This document shows, one piece after another, positions 24,304 through 31,170 of a DNA stretch of 36,655 nt (the first letter of the stretch is position 1; each line of letters begins with the position of its first letter). Both the position numbers and the translations under genes were made by a program. Location: NCBI GenBank assembly GCA_040507985.1, contig JBEVNR010000003.1, positions 1-36,655 of the forward strand. Direction: 5' to 3'. The notes under the pieces are model-generated. The model ran no database searches. It saw only the letters and a program-made list of their open reading frames with translations, and was not told the origin of the DNA. The stretch comes from JBEVNR01 sp040507985. GTDB taxonomy: Bacteria; Pseudomonadota; Alphaproteobacteria; Rickettsiales; UBA6187.

Positions 24304-25686
24304 TTACGTCTTCGCCAGCGCGTTGGCAAGGTCGCGGAAAAACGCACCGCGCTCCTCAAAGTTTTTCCATTGGTCGTAGGACGCGCAGGCGGGGGAAAGC
24401 AAAATTGTCGACGGTTCGACGTCACGCTTCGCTTCGGCGAAGGCGGCGCGCATCGCGGATTCCAGCGTGCCGGAACGCACGAACGGCACGTACGCTTTGT
24501 CCAATATGGCGGCAAATTTTTCCTGCGACTCTCCTATAAGGTAGGCGCATAGAATATGCCGCTTATATTCCATGAGTACGGATAAATCGTCGCCCTTGGC
24601 TTTTCCTCCCGCAATCCACCGGCAACGCGGAAAAGCCGACAACGCCTCAAGCGTCGAGGCGGCGTTGGTGGCCTTGCTGTCGTTGACGAAGGTTGCGCCG
24701 AAAGATTCGCATACGCGTTCCATGCGGTGCGGAAGGGGAGCGAAGCTGCGCAGCCCGGCGTCAATCGCCTGCGCGGAAACGCCCAGCGCGGCGCACGCGG
24801 CGGCGGCGGCGGCGGCGTTTTGCCGCATATGCCGCCCCGCAAACGCGGGAACGTCGGCAAGGTCGCAGACGGCCTCACCTTTGTCGTCGATAAGCGCCGT
24901 TCCGCGATAGCCGTACCCGCCGCCCCGGGGAGGAACGCCGGAAGAAATAAAGGTAACGCGCGGGGCGTTTTCCCTTGCGGCCACGCGCGCCGCCACGTCT
25001 CGCGAGTCCGCGTCGTCAGTTCCGATGACGGCGACGTCCGTCGCTCCCTGCCGCAGAAACAGGCGTTCCTTCGCGCGCACGTACCCCGCCACGTCGCCGT
25101 GGCGATCAAGATGGTCGGGGGATATGTTCGTCCATACCGAAACGCGCGGCGCAAAAACGGCGCATAAATCAAGCTGAAACGACGAGCATTCCACGACGAA
25201 ACAGGCATTTTCCGGATCGCGCGGAACGATCTCCGCCGCCGGCACGCCGATATTGCCGGCCTCGTAGGCGTCGCGTCCGCTCTCGCGCATAATATGGGCG
25301 ATAAGAGCGGTGACGGTCGACTTGCCGTTGCTGCCCGTCACCCCTACGAAAATGGCGCGCGGATAACGCATATACAGAAAATCGACGTCGCAAAAAATCG
25401 GGCGCCGATGACGCTTGGCGAGCGTTATCGCTTCGTGCGGGGCGGGGTGCGTGAGCGGAACGCCGGGCGACGGCACGACGCCGTCAAGTTCGCTCCACGG
25501 AGCGTCGGCGGGTCGGACAAGCGCGAAGGCATCTCCCGCATTTCGTAAAAACGCCTCGCGCGACGCCAATCCGTCGTCCCACGCATAGACGGTTGCTCCC
25601 TCTTGCGCCAGATACCGAGCGACGGCGCCGCCGGAGGCGGCCAATCCCAGCACGTAGTAGCGCTTGCCGGTGTATTTCCCCGTCAT
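24304..25686 (-). CDS. murD: UDP-N-acetylmuramoylalanine--D-glutamate ligase
   Basis: MurD adds D-glutamate to UDP-MurNAc-L-Ala in peptidoglycan synthesis. The 460 residues show the N-terminal UDP-binding Rossmann segment (YYVLGLAASGGAVARYL). The Mur-ligase P-loop GVTGSNGKSTVTAL has GSNGKST at 118-124. WTNISPDHLDRHG is the middle-domain motif. The C-terminal domain contains FVNDSKATNAAS and ILLSPACASYDQWKNFEERG. Its ATG overlaps the argJ stop (ATGA), so the two are translationally coupled. This is unusual, since murD normally lies in the dcw cluster with other mur and fts genes, none of which is here. Confidence 0.97.
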   Translation of the reverse strand: MTGKYTGKRYYVLGLAASGGAVARYLAQEGATVYAWDDGLASREAFLRNAGDAFALVRPADAPWSELDGVVPSPGVPLTHPAPHEAITLAKRHRRPIFCDVDFLYMRYPRAIFVGVTGSNGKSTVTALIAHIMRESGRDAYEAGNIGVPAAEIVPRDPENACFVVECSSFQLDLCAVFAPRVSVWTNISPDHLDRHGDVAGYVRAKERLFLRQGATDVAVIGTDDADSRDVAARVAARENAPRVTFISSGVPPRGGGYGYRGTALIDDKGEAVCDLADVPAFAGRHMRQNAAAAAAACAALGVSAQAIDAGLRSFAPLPHRMERVCESFGATFVNDSKATNAASTLEALSAFPRCRWIAGGKAKGDDLSVLMEYKRHILCAYLIGESQEKFAAILDKAYVPFVRSGTLESAMRAAFAEAKRDVEPSTILLSPACASYDQWKNFEERGAFFRDLANALAKT

Positions 25687-26939
25687 GAGCGATAATCTGC
25701 GTTAATTTTTATGTAGTCGTAGCTGAGGTCGCACGTCCAAGCGGTGTAGGCGCCGCTTCCCTCTCCAACCTTTGCGCGAATCTCGATGAAGCGATTGTCC
25801 TTTAAATAGGCGGCCATGGCTTTTAAGTCGACGGAGCAGGGCACGCCGTTTTTTACCGGCGTAAACGGGCCGAACGCCAGGGTGACGTCGTCGGCGTTAA
25901 ACGGCACGCCGGCCTTGCCGAGCGCCATCATGACTCTTCCCCAGTTTGGATCGCACCCGAACGCCGCCGTTTTGACTAAGGGCGAGTTGCCGACCGACAT
26001 GGCAAGCGTGCGCGCGTCGTCGTCCGTGTCGGTTCCCTCCACCAAAATTTCGATGCGTTTAGTAATGCCTTCGCCGTCTTCGACGATGCGCATCGCCAGA
26101 TCGCGATGTATGTCTTCTATCGTGTCGCGCAGCAGCGCGTAGCGGGGGTCCGATTCGCTCGAAATGCGGGAGTGGTTCGCCCGGCGAGAGGTAAAGGAGA
26201 GCGCCGTGTCGCTGGTGGAGGTATCGCCGTCCACCGTGATGGCGTTATATCCTCGCACGACGGCGTCGGCGTGAAGCGTGCGCCATAATGCGTCCTCCAC
26301 GTTCACGTCGCTGAAACAAAAGGCCAACATCGTCGCCATGTTCGGCGCGATCATGCCGGAGCCTTTGGCTATGCCGCAAAATACCGTCTCCACCCCGTCG
26401 AAAACGAGTTTTCTTACCGCCACCTTGGGGTAGGTGTCGGTGGTCATAATCGCTTCCGCCGCCTTTTTCCATCCGTAATGGGGAGAAAGCGCCTTCCCTA
26501 AATGCGGAAGGGCGCTTTCGATCAAACTATCGGTTAGAAAGTCGCCGATCACTCCGGTGGCGGCGTAATAGACCGAACGGGCGTCGACGCCAAAACGCTT
26601 GCCGATATATCCGGCGATGTTTTTACAGGTGGCGCGCCCGACGTCTCCGGTGCAGGCGTTGGAAATCCCGGCGGTGACGATAAGCGCGCGGGGAGGAACG
26701 CCGCTATCGAGCGCCGCGCGGCAAGACTCGACGCAGGGCGAGGCGGCATAAGACCGCGTAAACGCGCCGGCGACGCAGCCTTCGTCGTCTTCCAGCATCG
26801 CGAGCAGCATGTCGTCGCGGCCTTTATAGCGCATGCCCGAGGCGAAGGTGGAGAAAACGACGCCGGGAACGGGCGGCATGTCGGGATAGACGGACGGCGC
26901 GAAAGGCGAGACGGCGAGCTGCACGATGTTTCCCTGCAT
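25683..26939 (-). CDS. argJ: bifunctional glutamate N-acetyltransferase/amino-acid acetyltransferase ArgJ
   Basis: ArgJ moves the acetyl group from N-acetylornithine to glutamate in the cyclic arginine pathway. The 418 residues contain IVTAGISNACTGDVG, YYAATGVIGDFL and IAKGSGMIAPNMATMLAF. The last holds the Ala-Thr autocleavage site, and the Thr becomes the N-terminal nucleophile of the beta chain. NAITVDGDTSTSDTAL and FGCDPNWGRVMMALGKAG follow. The N-terminus (VSPFAPSVYPDMPPVPGV) matches alphaproteobacterial ArgJ. It is first in the argJ-murD-dsbB run. Confidence 0.97.
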   Translation of the reverse strand: MQGNIVQLAVSPFAPSVYPDMPPVPGVVFSTFASGMRYKGRDDMLLAMLEDDEGCVAGAFTRSYAASPCVESCRAALDSGVPPRALIVTAGISNACTGDVGRATCKNIAGYIGKRFGVDARSVYYAATGVIGDFLTDSLIESALPHLGKALSPHYGWKKAAEAIMTTDTYPKVAVRKLVFDGVETVFCGIAKGSGMIAPNMATMLAFCFSDVNVEDALWRTLHADAVVRGYNAITVDGDTSTSDTALSFTSRRANHSRISSESDPRYALLRDTIEDIHRDLAMRIVEDGEGITKRIEILVEGTDTDDDARTLAMSVGNSPLVKTAAFGCDPNWGRVMMALGKAGVPFNADDVTLAFGPFTPVKNGVPCSVDLKAMAAYLKDNRFIEIRAKVGEGSGAYTAWTCDLSYDYIKINADYRS

Positions 26940-27276
26940 TAAATACGATTTTTCCCATTGACGCTAGTCGAAAACGCGCCGCTTCGCAACGGAAATGATT
27001 GCCCATGCCATAACGTCATGCCTGTTCCAAGGCAAAGACGAAAACAATTCCCTATTTATCAGCGATAAGTCAAATTTATTAAAAATAAAATTATTATAAA
27101 TATTTACGTCTTTTTCCTGTTTTGTTATAACTTAAGGTTGATAATTTTATCGGGAAGTTGTATATTCCAAGTTCATTCAGTTACCGTCGCTTTCTCCGTA
27201 TAGGAACATATCGTCATTTTAGGCCAAACATTGCGTTACGTTAAGATTAAGATAAGGCAATATCTGAACCTTTTTT
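26940..27276. other. AT-rich intergenic stretch between divergent genes
   Basis: About 340 bases without a recognised gene. The part from 27040 to 27150 is markedly AT-rich compared with the surroundings, with short A and T runs. It must hold the argJ promoter (leftward), which I cannot place with confidence. It also contains a good rightward promoter at 27138-27166. I see no tRNA, terminator or repeat in it. Confidence 0.5.
27138..27166 (+). promoter_or_regulatory. sigma70-like promoter for the 51-residue Cys-rich gene
   Basis: TTGATA (27138-27143) and TATATT (27161-27166) are 17 bases apart, each 5 of 6 to consensus. The transcript would carry a leader of about 100 bases before the ATG at 27277. 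Confidence 0.6.
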
Positions 27277-27432
27277 ATGGCAAAAAAAAGAAGCTACGTC
27301 TATATTTGGGAATGCGACGTCTGCGGGTGTGCAGCAATCGGTATTCACGTATCCGCTTGCCCGCAGTGCGAGCATGAACGTTGCGCAAATTGTCTAACGT
27401 CAAAGGTTTCTGTGAAATCAAATACTCGTTGA
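27277..27432 (+). CDS. small Cys-rich zinc-ribbon-like protein, 51 residues
   Basis: A 51-codon frame, MAKKRSYVYIWECDVCGCAA at its start, with seven Cys and two His in a metal-site arrangement. Positions are C13, C16, C18, H24, C28, C31, H33, C36 and C39. The middle reads ACPQCEHERCANC. Two zinc sites are plausible. The even spacing argues against a chance frame, as does the strong upstream promoter. No good ribosome site precedes the ATG: the closest AAGG is about 20 bases away. The ends are basic. I know no named family with this exact pattern; nucleic-acid or protein binding is a guess. Confidence 0.55.
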   Translation: MAKKRSYVYIWECDVCGCAAIGIHVSACPQCEHERCANCLTSKVSVKSNTR

Positions 27433-27468
27433 CGCGTATTTTCGTCAAATCTTTGATTATGCCTCTAT

Positions 27469-27492
27469 GCGTCCGCCATGACGCTTGCTTTT
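27469..27492 (+). terminator. possible intrinsic terminator after the Cys-rich gene
   Basis: GCGTC, loop CGCCAT, GACGC, then TTGCTTTT. The stem is short (5 bp) but GC-rich and sits about 40 bases after the stop codon, between convergent genes. Confidence 0.4.
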
Positions 27493-27517
27493 AAAAAAAA
27501 CGCACGTTTAAAAACCG

Positions 27518-28570
27518 TCATCCCCTGCCGTAAGACTGGCCCCTGTCGCGGCTGACGCCCACCGACGGCGTGGGGCTGGGGGTGAGGTGGCCAAGCCCGG
27601 CGACCTCGAACGGCTCTTGCGCCTGAATGGCGTTGGTGCGGGGCAAGGTCGCAAACGGGTTGGGCGGATTGTTCGCGTTCGCCGTATACATGTGGGCGGA
27701 AGCGTTGGCGGGGGGCTGCGAACCGCTTCCGTGTCCGCCGCCGCTCGTCGCGTTGTTATTACTGGTTGTATATTTGCGAGAGGCGCCAAAATCCGCCGCC
27801 TCTTCCGGCATCGCGCTGTTGACGGCCATGGCTGCTTGCGCCGGGCGGGCGGTCGCCTGCCTTTTCGGGGAGGGACCTTCGGATGCGTAGCCCGAATCGT
27901 ATCCGGACGGCTTGCCTTCGGACGGCGCGTTCGCGTTGGCCGGTGCCTCCCGTCCCCGTTTTTGCCCGGCGATCTGTGTGGGCTTGGCGTTTTCCGATCC
28001 GGAGACGTACCCCTCGTCGACGTCGCTCGACGCCGTTGCCGCAGAAGCTTTTCCCCCGCCTTTCCCGCCGCCGCCTTTGCCTTCCACGCCGCCTTCCTTA
28101 CCGTCGGCGCCGTCCTTTCCTCCGCCCGGTCCTGCCGGGTCCATGTCTTTTTGCCCGGCTTCGTCCATGGTTTGCGCGAATTTTTCGAGGAAGGCGAACA
28201 CGCCGCCGGATCCTTCGTAGAAACCGGCAACTAATCCTTGCGGCGCAAATGATTTTTCCCCGGCGTCCGTTTCCGATGGCATGACCGCGATGCTTGAACT
28301 AACTCCAAGCAATAGGGATGGGAGGGGCGTCACGTCAATTTCGCCGGACCCTATGCCGTCGCCGCCGCCGTGGGCGCCGAATGCGCCGCCGGACGATTTT
28401 TCGTTGACCTGTTCTCGATTGACGCGGTTGATATCTTGCTGGCGCTGCATCATTTGATCGGGAGCGCCCTGATTCGCCGCCGCCCCGCCGCCGCTATCCT
28501 GCGGCTTCGGTTTTGGCGCCTCCTGCGCGGGAAGGGCTTGCTCCGGCGATAATCCGCGTTGGTCGGACAT
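27518..28570 (-). CDS. disordered Gly/Ser/Ala/Pro-rich protein, candidate secreted effector
   Basis: A 350-residue protein of low complexity: Gly runs (about 145-174), Asn/Ala/Pro-rich C-terminal third, few hydrophobics and no Cys. Only short segments (about 84-97 and 112-135) could fold. No signal peptide or membrane helix is seen. Eukaryote-style short motifs are visible: DEGYVS (185-190) and DSGYAS (225-230) fit the beta-TrCP degron pattern, KRGR (204-207) and PSPKRQ (233-238) look like nuclear-signal fragments, and NPF (304-306) is an EH-domain motif. The C-terminus is basic (RDRGQSYGRG). AGGA about 10 bases before the ATG supports the start. These motifs can occur by chance in disordered sequence. 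Function unknown. Confidence 0.75.
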   Translation of the reverse strand: MSDQRGLSPEQALPAQEAPKPKPQDSGGGAAANQGAPDQMMQRQQDINRVNREQVNEKSSGGAFGAHGGGDGIGSGEIDVTPLPSLLLGVSSSIAVMPSETDAGEKSFAPQGLVAGFYEGSGGVFAFLEKFAQTMDEAGQKDMDPAGPGGGKDGADGKEGGVEGKGGGGKGGGKASAATASSDVDEGYVSGSENAKPTQIAGQKRGREAPANANAPSEGKPSGYDSGYASEGPSPKRQATARPAQAAMAVNSAMPEEAADFGASRKYTTSNNNATSGGGHGSGSQPPANASAHMYTANANNPPNPFATLPRTNAIQAQEPFEVAGLGHLTPSPTPSVGVSRDRGQSYGRG

Positions 28571-28763
28571 AAGATCGGGTTCCTAAAAATATACCCTACA
28601 GTTGTATCGTCGGCATAAATTCTCCATATAATTTATACCGCTACTTTTATTTTAACATTTTCGTAAGCGATTGTCATTAGAATACAAGATGAGGAAGGAA
28701 TAGCGGGCAAAGCGCCCGAAGTGCAAAAACGAGTAGGGGGACTTCATTTAAGGGGGAAAACGC

Positions 28764-29141
28764 ATGGCGCCATACGGAAAAACGAACGAAGAGGGAAAAG
28801 ACAAGCGCGTTTTGCCGGAAAACATTATTTTCGGAATGGATACGCTGGATATCTTAAACAGCCCTCCCCCGATGTACGAATTGACGCTGAAATTGCGTCA
28901 AGGCGGCGAGAAAACCGAACAGGGCATGGCCGAGGTGATTTGCGACTATTTGCGCATCGACGGCGGAAAGTCGCAGGCGTTGTGGTCGCACCTGCTGCAA
29001 AACGGAGAGGCGGTATGCGCCGTCTATACGCGCGAAGTGGCGGAAACCAAGATGGGCGAACTAAATTACCTGCTGCGCAGCAAGGCGTGTCCGGCGTTCT
29101 GCGCCATGAGAAAAAACGAAAGCGTTGAAAAATCCTTGTAG
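28764..29141 (+). CDS. divergent ClpS-like adaptor protein
   Basis: A 125-residue protein whose C-terminal half is clearly ClpS: AVCAVYTREVAETKMGELNYLL (83-104) then CPAFCAMRK (109-117), with PPPMY (34-38) before the core. ClpS delivers N-degron proteins to ClpAP. However, the pocket segment that reads NDDYTPMEFV in E. coli is here LRQGGEKTEQGMAEV, and the pocket His66 aligns with Leu. The Clp-facing surface is retained while the known N-degron-binding residues are gone. A strong GGGGGA lies before the ATG. No clpA is adjacent. It may bind other substrates or act as an inhibitor of ClpA. Confidence 0.8.
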   Translation: MAPYGKTNEEGKDKRVLPENIIFGMDTLDILNSPPPMYELTLKLRQGGEKTEQGMAEVICDYLRIDGGKSQALWSHLLQNGEAVCAVYTREVAETKMGELNYLLRSKACPAFCAMRKNESVEKSL

Positions 29142-29146
29142 TAAAT

Positions 29147-29180
29147 CGTATAAGCGTTTATGACATAAGGCGCTTATACG
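29147..29180 (+). other. perfect 10-bp inverted repeat between clpS-like gene and phaB
   Basis: CGTATAAGCG, 14-base spacer, CGCTTATACG. It begins 5 bases after the clpS-like stop and ends 24 bases before the phaB start. Only TTGTT follows, so it is a poor classical terminator. It could be a weak terminator, an RNA stability element or an operator. Confidence 0.5.
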
Positions 29181-29204
29181 TTGTTACCGCTGCAAGGATA
29201 TGTT

Positions 29205-29930
29205 ATGTCACGTCTCGCTATCGTTACCGGAGGAACGCGCGGCATCGGCGCCGCCATTTCCGTGGCCCTTAAAAACGCCGGCTATCGCGTTGCCGCCAAC
29301 TACGCCGCCAACGACGAGGCCGCCCGCGCCTTTACCGAGCAACACGGCATTAAGGCGTATAAGTGGGACGTGAGCGATTACGACGCCTGCGCCTCGTCCG
29401 TCGCCGGCATAGCGAAGGAATTCGCCGCGCCGCCGGCCGTGCTGGTCAACAACGCCGGCATCACGCGTGACGGCATGTTGCACCGCACCGAAAAGGAGCA
29501 GTGGGACCAAGTCATCGCCACCAACCTGACGTCGTGCTTCAATATGTGCCGGGCGGTGGTTCCGGCGATGCGCGACGCGTCGTTCGGGCGCATCGTGAAC
29601 ATCAGCTCCATCAACGCGCAAGCGGGCCAATTGGGCCAAACCAACTACGCCGCCGCCAAGGCCGGCATTATCGGCTTCACCAAGTCCCTGGCGCGCGAGG
29701 GGGCAATTAAAAACATCACCGTCAACGTCGTCGCGCCCGGCTACATTAAAACCGACATGACCGCCGCCGTGCCGAGCGAGTTTTTAGAGGGAATCATCGC
29801 GCAAATTCCGGTGCGCCGCCTTGGCGAACCGGAGGAGATCGCGCGGGTGGTGGCGTTCCTCGCCGACGAGGCGTCCGGCTTCATCACCGGCGAAACGCTG
29901 TCGGTGAACGGCGGCCACCATATGGCGTAG
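29205..29930 (+). CDS. phaB: acetoacetyl-CoA reductase (SDR family)
   Basis: PhaB reduces acetoacetyl-CoA to (R)-3-hydroxybutyryl-CoA with NADPH, feeding polyhydroxybutyrate synthesis. The 241 residues show VTGGTRGIG, NNAGITRDGMLHRTEKEQWDQV, catalytic NISSINAQAGQLGQTNYAAAKAG and the end GFITGETLSVNGGHHMA. The HRTEKEQWDQVIATNL and INAQAGQLGQTNY segments favour PhaB over FabG, which is the main alternative. AAGGA before the ATG at 29205 fixes the start. phaA and phaC are not in the window. Confidence 0.9.
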   Translation: MSRLAIVTGGTRGIGAAISVALKNAGYRVAANYAANDEAARAFTEQHGIKAYKWDVSDYDACASSVAGIAKEFAAPPAVLVNNAGITRDGMLHRTEKEQWDQVIATNLTSCFNMCRAVVPAMRDASFGRIVNISSINAQAGQLGQTNYAAAKAGIIGFTKSLAREGAIKNITVNVVAPGYIKTDMTAAVPSEFLEGIIAQIPVRRLGEPEEIARVVAFLADEASGFITGETLSVNGGHHMA

Positions 29931-30190
29931 AGAGGGCTATGCTTCCTCATTTCCCTTCAAGGTAATGTCTAAGTGAGCGAGTTAATATTTTTAGCAAAAA
30001 TTATTAATGCGTTAATTCATGTTTTTACCCTGGAACGGAGGAAGAGACGAGAGATTTTTCTTGTATTTTCCCGGCTTAGTGGTATTCAAGAAAGTATCTT
30101 TTTCCTTTATCTTTCGGCGCACTTAAATTTTTCCATTACGTGCACGTTACATATTTTCCGGTGCTTTACTCCGACTTCCGAAACTTCGCC

Positions 30191-30934
30191 ATGGCCGAAA
30201 GCGTTCCTGACAAGAACACCATCAAGGTCACTGAGGATCGAGAATTCTTTTTGGCGTTAGCTCATGTTAACTTTGACGGCAAAGAGAATTATCTTTTTTC
30301 TAATTCTCTCTCGTCGAACGAGGAGTACCACCAAATCAGCACAACACATTTGCCGATAGTGATTGGGCGTATTATAGATTATAAGCCATACTGGCATCCT
30401 TCATTTGACGATACCGAAGAACGTCACAATGCGCTTGCAATGCTAAAACTCATGGCGCCTTCCCTTGGCAACGCGCTCATGCGCAACGCCATCTACTTGG
30501 CCACCTATTTTGCCGCTACGATGACGAAAGAATCTATCGCTCCCCTGCTGCGATACGAAACCGAAGAAGATGAAGATAAAGGCGCCTTGTCCGTCTTGCT
30601 GAGCGATTATCCGAAGCTCGACAAGGTTGCGGACGGCGTGAAGAAAATTCCGGAAGGGGGCGTGTCTCTTGTTGCCGTGGCGCCTTGGCTGATGGATTTT
30701 TATCTGTGCACTTTCGATGTTTCCATGGAAAACATCTTCGTCAATGCCGACGTGCTTTCCGCCTTGACTGACGACGACCACAAATGGCTGGCCTTTAAAG
30801 AAGAGCGAGGCGATTGTTTTGAGCGGCTCAACGCTGCATTTAAGAATACCGAAAATACGGACAAAGACGCACTCGTCCGCGGCATGCTTAAGAAGTTGGT
30901 GGAGATTGTCCAAGGCAGGAAAAAATCGGAATAG
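30191..30934 (+). CDS. hypothetical protein, 247 residues
   Basis: Not recognised. The product is acidic and mostly helical: NALAMLKLMAPSLGNALMRNA and AIYLATYFAATMTKESIAPLL could form a helical bundle, followed by an acidic loop (ETEEDEDKG) and a basic C-terminus (VEIVQGRKKSE). There is no signal peptide or clear membrane anchor. The start is uncertain: the ATG at 30191 and an in-frame GTG at 30140 both lack a ribosome site. The DNA upstream (29940-30190) and the first part of the gene are more AT-rich than neighbouring genes, suggesting an acquired gene between phaB and pccB. Confidence 0.6.
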   Translation: MAESVPDKNTIKVTEDREFFLALAHVNFDGKENYLFSNSLSSNEEYHQISTTHLPIVIGRIIDYKPYWHPSFDDTEERHNALAMLKLMAPSLGNALMRNAIYLATYFAATMTKESIAPLLRYETEEDEDKGALSVLLSDYPKLDKVADGVKKIPEGGVSLVAVAPWLMDFYLCTFDVSMENIFVNADVLSALTDDDHKWLAFKEERGDCFERLNAAFKNTENTDKDALVRGMLKKLVEIVQGRKKSE

Positions 30935-31077
30935 TTGAGCTTTTTATCTTGCTATTTGTCTTCCGCTCGCGCCGGTTCGCGTGCCCTACGCTCGTTAAAC
31001 GCAACTTGTGTTCCTTTCTCCTTCAGAGCATTTCCCTTTATCTTTTAAAAAATAAAAATAAAAATAAAATGCGCCGT

Positions 31078-31093
31078 CCGGCGGGGCCGCCGG
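31078..31093. repeat. GC palindrome beside an A-rich tract
   Basis: CCGGCGG, GG, CCGCCGG: a 7-bp inverted repeat with a two-base centre. To its left lies an AAATAAAAATAAAAATAAAA tract (31050-31069). Read leftward this is a GC hairpin followed at short distance by a T-rich tract, as in a terminator, but no leftward gene ends here. Confidence 0.35.
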
Positions 31094-31110
31094 GGCGTCG
31101 GCCAAACTTC

Positions 31111-31138
31111 TTGCCATATGGGGGCTATTTGCTATGAT
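31111..31138 (+). promoter_or_regulatory. sigma70-like promoter for pccB
   Basis: TTGCCA (31111-31116) and TATGAT (31133-31138) are 16 bases apart, each 5 of 6 to consensus. Predicted transcription starts near 31145, which excludes the GTG at 31144 and supports the ATG at 31171. Confidence 0.65.
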
Positions 31139-31170
31139 CGCGAGTGCCTTCCATAGTATCGGATTCCTTC

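Noticed and set aside
27883..28284. Plus-strand frames opposite the disordered protein
   Set aside because: Pro/Arg-rich shadows of Gly-rich codons on the minus strand; the minus frame has the ribosome site.
30140..30190. GTG at 30140 as start of the unknown gene, and a 95-codon frame from 29973
   Set aside because: No ribosome site, AT-rich non-coding look for 29973-30190; the 29973 frame overlaps the better frame and shows no family features.
30949..31137. 62-codon frame across the A-rich tract
   Set aside because: Low-complexity product (Lys/Asn run), no ribosome site, and it crosses the GC palindrome and the pccB promoter.
31144..31170. GTG at 31144 as start of pccB
   Set aside because: The promoter at 31111-31138 places transcription start at about this base, and homology begins at the ATG at 31171.
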